Shown here piece after piece: positions 1-8,682 of a stretch of DNA of 64,000 nt (its first letter is position 1; every line of letters begins with the position of its first letter). Made by a program: the position numbers and the translations under genes. Source of the DNA: Firm-04 sp946413695 (GTDB taxonomy: Bacteria; Bacillota; Clostridia; Oscillospirales; Ruminococcaceae); the NCBI GenBank assembly GCA_946413695.1, contig CAMKLV010000009.1, positions 11,174 through 75,173 of the forward strand, in the 5' to 3' direction. Under the pieces are notes generated by a model. It was not told the DNA's origin. It was given only the letters and a program-made list of their open reading frames with translations, and did no database searches.

Positions 1-99
1 TAGATGTGCTCTGCGTTCACTTGGTAGATCGGCTGTTTGGGTATCTTAACAGATACAACGGAGGCTTGATGAACTACCGTAGACGGACACCCATCCTTC

Positions 100-768
100 T
101 CATTTCCAACCCCACAGCACGACGCCGTTCTCTTTGTAGTAGGTTTTCGACAGGATGATGTCGCCGGTCAGGTAAAAATTGGAATTTCCGTTGTTCCCGA
201 GCAAACATGCTTTATAATCGGACGGATTGCTGTTGTGATGCAATTCGGTTCGTGTGAACTCTGAAAGAATCGCGCCAGTATCAGCGTTTATCAGCTTTCC
301 GTATCCGTTGCTTTCTTCGTCCAATCCGAAAATAACGCTGTATGCGGTTCCGGCTGTTATAGGCTCGGAGAAGTTTCTGAGCGGCAGCGAGTTTCTGTCT
401 GCCCATCCGCTGCCATCCGCTGACATCCCCATCCAAAACTGGTTGTAACGTGGCTGGTATTCAATGGTCGGATTTGCGTAGTTGCTGCCAACTGTACCGA
501 GCAGACACACAACGTCCGATGTCAGGAATTTTGGTCGATAAGTGATGCACCACTCCCACGCGCCGTTGTAATGGAATGCCGTTGTCGGCGATATGGTATA
601 TCCACCTGAAGTAGCGGATGAACGATTGAAAATAAGCTCAAGCTTAGCGAAGTCAATATCGAAACAAGGATTGTTCACCGTCAGCATGCCGACAAATCCA
701 GAGTCTTTACTCCCGCCGCCTCTGCCAACCGCAATCGCGGCTGCTTTCATCAACTCATAATAATTCAT
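100..768 (-). CDS. Phage protein of unknown function downstream of lysis genes, possibly lectin-like
   Basis: This 222-residue protein is the last gene visible in the late operon, after holin and endolysin. It has no signal peptide or membrane segment. It is rich in aromatic residues, Gly, Asn and Ser, with alternating beta-type segments such as NQFWMGMSADGSGW and YLTGDIILSKTYYKENG, resembling concanavalin-like carbohydrate-binding folds. That resemblance is an impression. The ATG follows a GAGGT motif by 7 bases. A receptor-binding or virion-decorating role is possible; no family was recognised. Confidence 0.6.
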   Translation of the reverse strand: MNYYELMKAAAIAVGRGGGSKDSGFVGMLTVNNPCFDIDFAKLELIFNRSSATSGGYTISPTTAFHYNGAWEWCITYRPKFLTSDVVCLLGTVGSNYANPTIEYQPRYNQFWMGMSADGSGWADRNSLPLRNFSEPITAGTAYSVIFGLDEESNGYGKLINADTGAILSEFTRTELHHNSNPSDYKACLLGNNGNSNFYLTGDIILSKTYYKENGVVLWGWK

Positions 769-778
769 GCCTATTACC

Positions 779-1048
779 TCAGCTTCCGCTCTGCTCCGGA
801 TGCCACTTGCCGCTGTCTCCGCTCAGCGTTACAAACGTGATCTCGTCTGCCTCAACGATCTGTGCGGTACTGCCTGCGGCCACGATGTAGCCTTCGACTT
901 CATCACCGATCTCCGGCAGGTCTGCCGCGGTTGCAACCTGCAAATCAAGCTTAGCGATCGGCTTGCCAAGAATTGTAGTAGGCTCGCCTTCACTCTCCTG
1001 CTTATACCCAATGATTGCTCTGGGTGCCTCAACCGAAATCCATCCCAT
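779..1048 (-). CDS. Small phage protein, unknown function
   Basis: An 89-residue acidic protein between the endolysin and the terminal gene of the late operon. A strong AAGGAGG lies 6 bases before the ATG. There are no membrane segments or cysteines. The sequence (LPEIGDEVEGYIVAAGSTAQIVEADEITFVTLSGD) reads like a small beta-barrel or a capping domain of a tail fibre. I do not recognise a family. Gene order suggests a virion accessory or lysis-associated protein. Confidence 0.6.
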   Translation of the reverse strand: MGWISVEAPRAIIGYKQESEGEPTTILGKPIAKLDLQVATAADLPEIGDEVEGYIVAAGSTAQIVEADEITFVTLSGDSGKWHPEQSGS

Positions 1049-1066
1049 AGTCTGCCTCCTTAATCC

Positions 1067-1771
1067 TTAATTTGCAAGTTTTGCCTTTGTCGCCGGTCCG
1101 CAGAGACCGTCCACATCCAGATCATGCTCAAACTGGAATGCGAGCAGACCGCCGAGCGTGATCGTGCCGAAGTCGCCGTCAACCTCCGACTTGCGGAGAT
1201 ACCCCTTCGCAGCGAGCCGCGCCTGCATCAGCTCGACGTCGGCGCCGCGATCGCCCTTCCGGATCACGCGTTCCGCCTGCTGCTCGGGCTGGTAAATGAA
1301 GCCGAGGAACCGGTATGCTGTTGACTGCCCCCAGTTGCCGCTCTCACGGTACCTGTGCGACGTCCAGAACGGATTTGTGCAGCCATATCCGCTCTCCGAC
1401 GTGATGATGCTGCCGTCGCTCTTGATCTCCTCGACCACAGCGACGTGGCCCGCGCCGTCCGCGCTGGTCCACGTCTTACCCTTTGCCCAGCAGATGATCG
1501 CGCCGAGCTGCGGCTTTGTGCCGACCTCGAGACCGGCGGCAATCGCCGTATCATAGAAATCTTCGGCGTTCGGAGGATACTGGAAATAGACGTATTTGCC
1601 TTTTCCGATGATCTCATTGAATCTGCCTGCTGCATAGCCCACGCAGTTTGCGAGGACATTGCAGCCCTTGTCGGTCGGGCTGCCGAGGATCGCTCCGGAA
1701 TATCCGCCGTTTGCGAGCCGGTTGTAGTACGGATTACCGCTCTCGGGTTTTGTCAGTCTCGGTTTGAACAT
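1067..1771 (-). CDS. Endolysin: CHAP amidase/endopeptidase with C-terminal peptidoglycan-binding domain
   Basis: A 234-residue peptidoglycan hydrolase for host lysis. The N-terminal part (about residues 15-155) is a CHAP domain: the candidate nucleophile is the Cys in NCVGYAAGR and the candidate base is the His in GAGHVAVVEEI. The C-terminal part (about 165-232) is a PG_binding_1 repeat with GDRGADVELMQARLAAKGYL and DGDFGTIT. No signal peptide, so export would depend on the upstream holin. The start is set by AAAGGAGG 9 bases before the ATG at 1771, which makes the gene overlap the end of the holin gene by 38 bases. Confidence 0.9.
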   Translation of the reverse strand: MFKPRLTKPESGNPYYNRLANGGYSGAILGSPTDKGCNVLANCVGYAAGRFNEIIGKGKYVYFQYPPNAEDFYDTAIAAGLEVGTKPQLGAIICWAKGKTWTSADGAGHVAVVEEIKSDGSIITSESGYGCTNPFWTSHRYRESGNWGQSTAYRFLGFIYQPEQQAERVIRKGDRGADVELMQARLAAKGYLRKSEVDGDFGTITLGGLLAFQFEHDLDVDGLCGPATKAKLAN

Positions 1772-2174
1772 TGCTTTCTTCCTCCTTTTGCTGAAAGACA
1801 CGAAGTTTCTTCACAATCCATTTCGCCCATCGAGCTTCGGGATTGATCTCGGCATAGTTTTCCAAAATCGAAATCAGTTCCATCACAAGGATATACAGAA
1901 ATACAAGCAGCGAAGCGACCATCCCCGAGACGGCTGCGAGCTTCTGTGCGACTGCCCCTTCCGATCCTTCCGAGTAGTATTTGCCGAGCATACTGAGACC
2001 GATCTCCAGACCGCATGCGACGCCCATGATGATGATCTCCGAAATCTTGTGGATTCCGCCAAGCCTCATGGTCTTGCTGCTCACATCATTCTTCACGCAT
2101 GCCTTCAACAGCCCTGTTAAGAAATCAGATGCAGCAAGACCGATCACAATCGTAATCATGATGATGTACTTCAT
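1734..2174 (-). CDS. Holin of the phi-LC3/toxin-secretion (Phage_holin_4) type
   Basis: A 146-residue membrane protein with hydrophobic segments near residues 3-25, 45-65 and 85-105 and a charged C-terminal tail (KKLRVFQQKEEESN). The pattern SDFLTGLLKACVKNDVSSKTMRLGG is typical of Phage_holin_4 proteins. Holins permeabilise the membrane so that the endolysin reaches the wall. It sits directly before the endolysin and overlaps it. The RBS GGAAGGAGG lies before the ATG. Related proteins also occur with toxin secretion, but the position makes a lysis holin most likely. Confidence 0.88.
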   Translation of the reverse strand: MKYIIMITIVIGLAASDFLTGLLKACVKNDVSSKTMRLGGIHKISEIIIMGVACGLEIGLSMLGKYYSEGSEGAVAQKLAAVSGMVASLLVFLYILVMELISILENYAEINPEARWAKWIVKKLRVFQQKEEESNVQTETDKTRER

Positions 2175-2884
2175 GCCGTTTCGCCTCCTTCCGTGCCGCC
2201 GCTCATGAGCTGTGCCTGCGCGGTCAGACTCTGCGCCTGTGTTCCGCCGCCAAGCGCAAGGATCATCCGGTAGAGCGCCGGAAGGCTCGGGCAGAACGGC
2301 ACAAACTGATCTGAGAGTGCCCAGTCCTCCGCCGTGCAGATCATCGGGCGGAGCACCACATTGTCAACCACCGTGCCGCTGCGGACAAACAGGCGGAATC
2401 CGTTTGATGTGCTCCACACCGGATTCCAGTCGGCGTCGGTATTTGTGAAGCAGTCCCACTGCGTCACCGGGGTTGCGCCGGATTTGTAAATGTAGATGCC
2501 GTAGGTGTCATTCGAGGTGCCGTCACACATAAAGTGATATGCTTTTCCCGCCGTGAGCGCCATATTCACCGGATCGGCAACCTGCACATTGAACGAGCCT
2601 GTGCACTTTTTATCCGGATTCACGCCGTTGAGCGTGATCGTGCCCGCCTCTGCATCGAACACGCAGGATACGCCGTAGCCGGTGACATTATCGCCAGTCA
2701 GTTGCAGCAGATTCTTTGCTCCTTTATTGATCAGCGGCACAGTTGCATCTTGCAGTTTTTCCCGTGCGCTGATCTCAGCGCTTAAGTCAGCCTGCAGCGC
2801 CTTGAGCGGAATTGCGTCAATACCATCGTCAAGCTCCTGCGATGTATGTGATAAATACGTTCTATCTCCAACATCTGTAGCCAT
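2171..2884 (-). CDS. Tail fibre / baseplate receptor-binding protein (putative)
   Basis: A 237-residue protein between the tail endopeptidase and the holin, the usual place of tail fibre or upper baseplate proteins. After a helical N-terminus (about 1-55, SAEISAREKLQDATVPL) comes a beta-rich jelly-roll-like domain with GKAYHFMCDGTSNDTYGIYIY and GTVVDNVVLRPMIC, a pattern seen in carbohydrate-binding modules on phage tails. Its ATG overlaps the upstream stop codon (TAATG), so translation is coupled. Function is inferred from position and fold impression. Confidence 0.65.
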   Translation of the reverse strand: MATDVGDRTYLSHTSQELDDGIDAIPLKALQADLSAEISAREKLQDATVPLINKGAKNLLQLTGDNVTGYGVSCVFDAEAGTITLNGVNPDKKCTGSFNVQVADPVNMALTAGKAYHFMCDGTSNDTYGIYIYKSGATPVTQWDCFTNTDADWNPVWSTSNGFRLFVRSGTVVDNVVLRPMICTAEDWALSDQFVPFCPSLPALYRMILALGGGTQAQSLTAQAQLMSGGTEGGETA

Positions 2885-4329
2885 TATAGCGTTCCCCTCC
2901 TCATGATTTGTTTGCCGCGACTGTCGAAGATCAGCTTGCCGCGGCTGTCTCGCAGCGGAATCTCATATGTGCTTTCTGTCGGTTCGACATCGAAATCCTG
3001 CGGATATCCGGCAGAGCGCGTAAAGCTGTTTTTGCTACCGAACACAACTCGCGTGACTTCTCCGGTGATGCCGTCCATCTCGGTCTCGGTGATTTTCAGC
3101 GTTACTTTTACGCCGAGTAATTCGTCATAGATTGTGCCTGAATTGCCGACCTTGTATTGATAGTGATTTGTCAGTTCCGGATAGATGTCTTTCAGGTCTT
3201 GCACATCGACCTCGTAGCAGATGACAGGTGTACAAGAGTTCTTCCATAGTGCAATCAAATCCGCATACATCCGCGCAAAAAGCACATCATTGACATCTTC
3301 TCCGGAATACATGCGCTCCCAGAACCAGTCATAGAAGTCCTGCTCGTATCTGATTGTCTGTGACCGCACGATATTGTGCGGGAACTGGAAGAGCGGAAAG
3401 CTGTATCCGGCGTATGATATTGCAAGCGCTGCGCCCGTTTCCTCGTCCTCCAACGAGAGCCACAGGGCAAGTGTTGATGTATCTACCGTTCGCCGCAAGC
3501 CTTTCATGTTTGCACCGAATCGCAAATCAAACGCATCATCCTGCGCATTCTCCATGCGTTCATTGATGCTGAAATGGAAGTTATTGCGGTAAAGTTCGCC
3601 GCCTTTTTCGTCTATAATTCCGCCGCTTCCGATCAGCTTCTCAACAGGTGTCTGACCTGCGCCGTCAATCAAGAACGTCCACGGATTTGCGCCTCCCCAT
3701 TCCCAGTCGGATGACCAATCGTATGAAAAACGGTACATCGTGCCCTCGTCATAGCTGACATACTTGGACATAATGCCGTCCATAGCGGCTTTGCAATAGG
3801 CATACCGAATCGGGCCGCGGTTTTCACTTCCGAAAATCCACAGATCATTGAGTTGATAGAAAATGTGCTCACAGTATGCCGTCACCGTTCCGGTGTTATC
3901 GCTCGTGTGATTCCACTCTACACGCTTAATCGTATAAAGCTGTCCCTGACATTTGACGATGTTACTCTCACGGATAAACCGCCATTTTCCGAGCGCATCC
4001 ATCGGATGTGTCAGCGTCAGACTGTACTCGCCGTTGATGATCTCGTGTACCGGAGCTGTTGTGGGGCAGAGGATTGCAAGACCGTTCGTCAGAAAATCCG
4101 ATTTTATTGACAGCATATCGTAAACTGTGATATGCTCGCGCTGTTTTACCGGATTCAGTGTGATCCGCACCAAATCCGGTATTAAGACATGGTGCGGATA
4201 TCCATAGTTGACTAAATCATCCTGTCGAAATGCCCATATCGCATACGGTTCATCTTTCAGCACGTTTGGCATCGGGATAAACTCCGGATTGTCAGGATAC
4301 TGTCCGGGTACTCCTGTCCAGTCTGTCAT
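2884..4329 (-). CDS. Tail-associated protein of the prophage endopeptidase (Tal) type
   Basis: A 481-residue minor structural protein. It contains the pattern typical of phage minor structural protein N-terminal regions (LAILCPTTAPVHEIINGEY, then SLTLTHPMDALGKWRFI and IVKCQGQLYTIKRVEWN). Such proteins form the tip of siphovirus tails, sometimes with wall-degrading activity; I see no catalytic motif here. It lies two genes after Dit, separated by the AT-rich gene 4330-5145, which interrupts the usual Dit-Tal adjacency. The ATG follows the upstream stop directly and only a weak GGTGG RBS is visible. Confidence 0.75.
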   Translation of the reverse strand: MTDWTGVPGQYPDNPEFIPMPNVLKDEPYAIWAFRQDDLVNYGYPHHVLIPDLVRITLNPVKQREHITVYDMLSIKSDFLTNGLAILCPTTAPVHEIINGEYSLTLTHPMDALGKWRFIRESNIVKCQGQLYTIKRVEWNHTSDNTGTVTAYCEHIFYQLNDLWIFGSENRGPIRYAYCKAAMDGIMSKYVSYDEGTMYRFSYDWSSDWEWGGANPWTFLIDGAGQTPVEKLIGSGGIIDEKGGELYRNNFHFSINERMENAQDDAFDLRFGANMKGLRRTVDTSTLALWLSLEDEETGAALAISYAGYSFPLFQFPHNIVRSQTIRYEQDFYDWFWERMYSGEDVNDVLFARMYADLIALWKNSCTPVICYEVDVQDLKDIYPELTNHYQYKVGNSGTIYDELLGVKVTLKITETEMDGITGEVTRVVFGSKNSFTRSAGYPQDFDVEPTESTYEIPLRDSRGKLIFDSRGKQIMRRGTL

Positions 4330-5145
4330 TTAACCACCACCATTCACAACAATCGGGAATCCTTTGCTCCGCAAGTATGCGGGGTCTTTGAGTTGATCGT
4401 CTGTACACGGAATGAATAAATCCGGTCTCGTTGATACAAAGGAATCTGCGAACATATCAACATCATACGCTGTCGGAATTATGCTTATTGATGAAGAATA
4501 CTCATAGCACACAGATACAGACTTCATGTTTCCATGCAGTATGCAACCGCTATAATAAGACCACGGGAATCCATAGTAACCAGTTTCTGCGTTCGGAAAA
4601 AATAGCGAAAGCTCACAATAATAGCAGTCTCCTGCTGGGCTTGAATTGTCAGAATTCATGCCGTGCAACTCAATCCGGCAGTATTTCAGTTCAGAAGCGC
4701 TATCAATAAGGTGAAATTGGCTGTGCGAGCCTTCCACATTCACGGAACACGAAATCATAATGCATATGCTGTAATTATACGAATTGCTATTATCAATCAC
4801 AACAGAGTTTGACGTTATTCCCGAAATTGCACATCTTGTAAACTGTGAACCAAATCGGAGATTGAAGAACTTATTTGTGCCTATCCAATCAGTCATGAGC
4901 AGATTTTGGAAATACTTAACGTCCGTTCCGTCGTAATTGAAATAGTAACTGTTAAGATTGAGATTTTTGATTCGTGTGCCTCTGCCGTTAATTGATTTGC
5001 ACGCAATGTTTATATTTGAAGAAAGACCGTATGGCAAGATTTCACCCATATCCCACTCAGCGTTTTCAGGGAGAACAACTGTATTACCAGATACGCCGAT
5101 AGCGGAAACAAATTCACTCCAACTGTTCACATACACTGTCGCCAT
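4330..5145 (-). CDS. Putative tail spike-like protein inserted between Dit and Tal
   Basis: A 271-residue protein with short repeated beta-type segments (NLRFGSQFTRCAISGITSNSV, CYYCELSLFFPNAETG, SGCILHGNMKSVSVCYE) that suggest a parallel beta-helix or spike. Its DNA is visibly AT-richer than the neighbours and includes many rare codons (ata, aat, tat), a sign of separate acquisition. Its ATG overlaps the stop of Dit (TGATG), with GAGAGGTG as RBS, which sets the start at 5145. A host-recognition role is likely from position; no enzymatic motif was seen. Confidence 0.6.
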   Translation of the reverse strand: MATVYVNSWSEFVSAIGVSGNTVVLPENAEWDMGEILPYGLSSNINIACKSINGRGTRIKNLNLNSYYFNYDGTDVKYFQNLLMTDWIGTNKFFNLRFGSQFTRCAISGITSNSVVIDNSNSYNYSICIMISCSVNVEGSHSQFHLIDSASELKYCRIELHGMNSDNSSPAGDCYYCELSLFFPNAETGYYGFPWSYYSGCILHGNMKSVSVCYEYSSSISIIPTAYDVDMFADSFVSTRPDLFIPCTDDQLKDPAYLRSKGFPIVVNGGG

Positions 5146-5864
5146 CAGTAGCACCTCTCATTCCGCTTGATCGTCACGCTGCCTACAATACCGCCGAAAG
5201 TAACGTAATTCTGACCGACGCCCATCCACGGGAAAATACCGCTTGTGTACTTGGTATAAATTGTATTGTTGGCATAGGCAATCTGCTTTTCGGAATCAAT
5301 CACAAAATCAGTGCTTCCGGTTGTTACGGGGATGTTGATTGCTACCGTCTGCCCGTTTACTGTAATCGAACCCGCGCCCTCCGCAATTGTCAGATGCAGC
5401 GTGTATACCGGCTTGCAGTAGCGTGTTCCTGCGTTCTGCACGTTCGCGGGGCTTGTCAGCGTGATTTCTTCCTCATTATCGACGTACCGGAACGGTGCAC
5501 ATTTTACTGTGATCTGATATCGGATTCTCTGCCCGTCAACGGACTGTGATGGATTGCAGGAGATAGACCGGATTTTCCAGTAATAGCCGCTGTTCCGGCT
5601 CATTGTCAGCTTGGATTTGCCGTGCAGAAATGCATATACCGCACTTTGGTCGAAATCCTCTGCGAAAAATGCATATGCCGTGAACCGGAACTGAATATCG
5701 CTGAAAGAATCGTCAGAGCGGTACAAATCTTCGTCAGCGCCGACCTGAAAATTATTTCCTCTTTCTTCGGCAAGCACCTGAATCGGCGGTGTATCGCACC
5801 ATAAACCGACATCAGAACAGGAGATACCGTCAAGGGCGAAAAAGTCTCTGCTTGTTACTTCCAT
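5145..5864 (-). CDS. Distal tail protein (Dit, siphovirus tail component)
   Basis: A 239-residue protein immediately after the tape measure gene. The N-terminus (FFALDGISCSDVGLWCDTPP) and the central segment (DIQFRFTAYAFFAEDFDQSAVYAFLHGKSKL) match the Sipho_tail/Dit family, which forms the hexameric hub between tail tube and tip. The C-terminal half is a galectin-like beta domain (SITVNGQTVAINIPVTTGSTDFVIDSE, as in many Dit proteins). RBS AGGAGG lies before the ATG at 5864, which is inside the end of the tape measure gene. Confidence 0.82.
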   Translation of the reverse strand: MEVTSRDFFALDGISCSDVGLWCDTPPIQVLAEERGNNFQVGADEDLYRSDDSFSDIQFRFTAYAFFAEDFDQSAVYAFLHGKSKLTMSRNSGYYWKIRSISCNPSQSVDGQRIRYQITVKCAPFRYVDNEEEITLTSPANVQNAGTRYCKPVYTLHLTIAEGAGSITVNGQTVAINIPVTTGSTDFVIDSEKQIAYANNTIYTKYTSGIFPWMGVGQNYVTFGGIVGSVTIKRNERCY

Positions 5865-8002
5865 CCTGTACCTCCTGTGCTTCTATCCTGAGCGATCTGG
5901 CGGTTTCGGAAAGCCTCGTCAAGTGCTGCAACAATATCGTTTGCATTTCCTGTCGGTGCGTTCACTGTGATGTAAATGTCTCCGCTGCCAATCTTGCCTC
6001 CGAGCTTCTCTGCAAGCGTGTCAATCCATTGAGTATTTCGTTCCAGCGGCACCAGCGCTTCTGCGCCGTCTTCGCCGATCAATGTATTGTTGCCAAGCCA
6101 AGTCGGACGTTCAACAACGAAACCGGTCGCCCACCCGTGAGCTTTTTTGTATACATCAATAGCTGCCTGACCTAAGCCTCTGCGCTGTGCTTCCGCAACC
6201 CACGCTTCATCTTCTGCTGTATATCCATGCGATTCCGGCATGTTATATTCGCTGACTTCCGGCAGCCCGGGCATGCCTGCTTCAATCCAGTCATCAAACG
6301 AGAGATTCGTATCTGCATTCAAATATGCTTCTTTCATAGCATTGCTGTACTGCCCAACTGCACCGTATTTATAATCGGAGTTGAACAGCGACATCAATGC
6401 ATCATTCAGCATATTTACAATCGCCGCCGCTAAAGCACCGGCAAGCTTTGCAATAAACGGGATAATGACTTCAACATTATCAACAAGGAAATTGCCGAGT
6501 GTAATCAGCATTTGCTTAGCTGATTCATAGAATTTCTGTCTGTTGTCCGGATTATCAAAATAAGCCGTTAGTCTGTCGATTATATTGTTCGCAGCCCCGA
6601 AAATGCCGCTTGTTCCATCATGATCGCCGCCAAACAGCACTGTTTCAATCCCGTTTGCAAGATTATCAAGGACAATAGGGGCTTTCTCCAGCATGATATT
6701 GATTGAATCGTCAGAAAGCAGTCCGTTCATCAGATTGTTGACAATCTCCGTGCCTTCTTGAACAACAGCTCCTAAGTCCATGTTTTTCGGGAACACTGCT
6801 CCGAGCAGCTCTTTTCCCGCTTCTTTTAGATCGCCCTTTTTCTCCATGATCGTCTTGACCACGATCGGAGCAGTCTCCTTCAGCGCAGAAATCAGCTCAG
6901 GCAGTTCGCCTACAAGTGCTGTTGTCACATCCACCGTACCGCTTGCAAGAGACGGCAGCAGTGTCTTCACAAGATCAGGTGCACGTTCTGCAAGTCCGGA
7001 AAGCAGATTCGACGATCCGTCGATCACAACTGGCAGAAGATCCTCGATCAGTCCGGGAATCTCCGGTGCCAGCTCGTCTCCGATCGCGGTTAAGCCCTCG
7101 ATCATGCCGGGGACAATGTCTTTCGCTTTGGCTTTCACATTTCCAGCGGCAACTTTCAGCGCGTCTGTGAACTGCTTGACACTGCCGCTGCCGGTCAGGA
7201 AATTCTGCCATGCTGCCTTCGCACTGGCAATCGAACCGGAAATTGTTGTCGCAGCTTCCTTTGACGTTGTACCGGCAATGTTCATGTGCTCCTGCATGAC
7301 GGAAATCGCATTGACAATGTTGCCGAATGACAGAGAATCTGCATCAACTGTGACGCCGAGCTTCTGCATTTCCTCATTCATGCCGGCTGCATCGGTAATC
7401 AGGCGCTGCATTTCTTCTTTGGTTCCGCCGTAGCCGAGCTTGAGGTTATCGAGCATCGTGTAATTCTGCTTAGCAAAGCCCTGATAAGCATTCTGCACAC
7501 TTTCCATGCTCGTGCCATAGGTATTGACATTGTCTGCCATGTCAATGATCGCACGGTTTGCGGCTTCCGCTGCTTTTTCGGTATCGCCGTCAAGCGATTG
7601 CAGCAGTGATGCAGAAAAACCTGTGACAGTCTCCATATAGGCATTGGCGGAAAGACCGGCTGCGGAGAATGCTTCATTCGCATTCTTCATAACTATTTTC
7701 GCAGTCTCTTCGCCAAAAATCTTTTTGACGCCGCCCTCAAGCTGCTCATAATCTGCATACGCTTCGAGCGATTTCTTTGCAAGTCCGGTCAGTGCAGTTC
7801 CGGCTGCACTAACACCAGTCCCGACCACTGCAAGCGACTTCGCAGCACCTTTCGCAAACGAGGAAAACACATCACCGGCTTTGCCCAGCGCGCCTTTCAG
7901 CCCGTCTCCGAAGCTCGACATGCGGCTCTTGGCAGAGGTCAGCCCCTTTTCATAGCTGGATGTGTCAAGGCTGATCTTCGCAAACAGATCAAATACATTC
8001 AT
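5855..8002 (-). CDS. Tail tape measure protein
   Basis: A 715-residue protein, the longest phage product here. It begins with FDLFAKISLDTSSYEKGLTS, typical of tape measure proteins that set tail length and help DNA passage. Residues about 40-75 and 520-545 are hydrophobic and Ala/Gly-rich. The middle (300-500) has repeated ELPELISALKETAPIVVKTI-type helices. The C-terminal region contains a conserved GEDGAEALVPLERNTQWIDTLA segment typical of tape measure C-termini. It overlaps the chaperone frame upstream by 14 bases and Dit downstream by 10. Confidence 0.9.
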   Translation of the reverse strand: MNVFDLFAKISLDTSSYEKGLTSAKSRMSSFGDGLKGALGKAGDVFSSFAKGAAKSLAVVGTGVSAAGTALTGLAKKSLEAYADYEQLEGGVKKIFGEETAKIVMKNANEAFSAAGLSANAYMETVTGFSASLLQSLDGDTEKAAEAANRAIIDMADNVNTYGTSMESVQNAYQGFAKQNYTMLDNLKLGYGGTKEEMQRLITDAAGMNEEMQKLGVTVDADSLSFGNIVNAISVMQEHMNIAGTTSKEAATTISGSIASAKAAWQNFLTGSGSVKQFTDALKVAAGNVKAKAKDIVPGMIEGLTAIGDELAPEIPGLIEDLLPVVIDGSSNLLSGLAERAPDLVKTLLPSLASGTVDVTTALVGELPELISALKETAPIVVKTIMEKKGDLKEAGKELLGAVFPKNMDLGAVVQEGTEIVNNLMNGLLSDDSINIMLEKAPIVLDNLANGIETVLFGGDHDGTSGIFGAANNIIDRLTAYFDNPDNRQKFYESAKQMLITLGNFLVDNVEVIIPFIAKLAGALAAAIVNMLNDALMSLFNSDYKYGAVGQYSNAMKEAYLNADTNLSFDDWIEAGMPGLPEVSEYNMPESHGYTAEDEAWVAEAQRRGLGQAAIDVYKKAHGWATGFVVERPTWLGNNTLIGEDGAEALVPLERNTQWIDTLAEKLGGKIGSGDIYITVNAPTGNANDIVAALDEAFRNRQIAQDRSTGGTGWK

Positions 8003-8267
8003 TATCGCATTCCTCCGGCTTTGGTTCGAGCAGCGCGCTCAGTCCTCCGATGATATTCTGCGTAGTCTGTTCCAGTGACGGTGCAGGCGTATCATCCTCA
8101 TCCGGACGATCAGAGAGCAAATCAAACAACTGCGTCTGGATAATACCGCGCGTCTGGATCCTCAGACATTCTCCGATGTAGCTTCGGAAGATGAGTTCAC
8201 GGTTGTCCCGCTCGCACTGTTCGTCGATGCATTCTGCGATGTAAGCACGCCCGAGACACTTTGCCAC
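7989..8267 (-). CDS. Tail assembly chaperone, -1 frame extension (gpGT-like)
   Basis: A 92-codon frame overlapping the upstream chaperone gene by 106 bases and ending inside the tape measure gene. It is in the -1 frame relative to 8162-8671. Tailed phages often make a long chaperone by ribosomal frameshifting at this exact place, and the frame stays open upstream of its only candidate start (a GTG at 8267, no RBS). It is therefore probably read as an extension and not initiated separately. I could not single out a textbook slippery heptamer. Confidence 0.6.
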   Translation of the reverse strand: MAKCLGRAYIAECIDEQCERDNRELIFRSYIGECLRIQTRGIIQTQLFDLLSDRPDEDDTPAPSLEQTTQNIIGGLSALLEPKPEECDNECI

Positions 8268-8671
8268 ACCCAGATCAACATGAGATAGATACCGTCCGTA
8301 CCTTCGGACGCCAAGCGCTCCGCATTGATAAAAAAAGACATCACGCTTTCATCCGTAATGCATTCAGTGATGATCGCAAGAGCTTCACGCGGCTTCAGCT
8401 TGTTGGCTTCCTCTCTTGTGAGAAAGCTGAGCGCCGCAATGACATCGACTGTCATTGCAGCGTTCTCAAGCATCAGTGCACGAAGAATCCCTGCGATGTA
8501 ATTCCTGGATACAGCATCCTGCTCTGCCTTTTCAGCATCACGATACTGTGCCGCGAAATTCTTTCTCAGCCCGTCCATGTCCACAGCGTGATAGAGTGCA
8601 TGGAACACTTCACGGGTTTTATACGCCTGCGGAAGGAACTCCTCAAGCGTGCAGTTCGCAAGTGTCTTCAT
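8162..8671 (-). CDS. Tail assembly chaperone (gpG-like)
   Basis: A 169-residue mostly helical protein between the tail tube gene and the tape measure gene, the conserved place of gpG-type chaperones that coat the tape measure protein during tail assembly. It has no membrane segment. Its C-terminal 25 residues (SQNASTNSASGTTVNSSSEA) are a low-complexity tail that would be replaced by the product of 7989-8267 after a -1 frameshift. RBS AAGGAGG lies before the ATG. Confidence 0.75.
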   Translation of the reverse strand: MKTLANCTLEEFLPQAYKTREVFHALYHAVDMDGLRKNFAAQYRDAEKAEQDAVSRNYIAGILRALMLENAAMTVDVIAALSFLTREEANKLKPREALAIITECITDESVMSFFINAERLASEGTDGIYLMLIWVWQSVSGVLTSQNASTNSASGTTVNSSSEATSENV

Positions 8672-8682
8672 CCTGATCCTCC

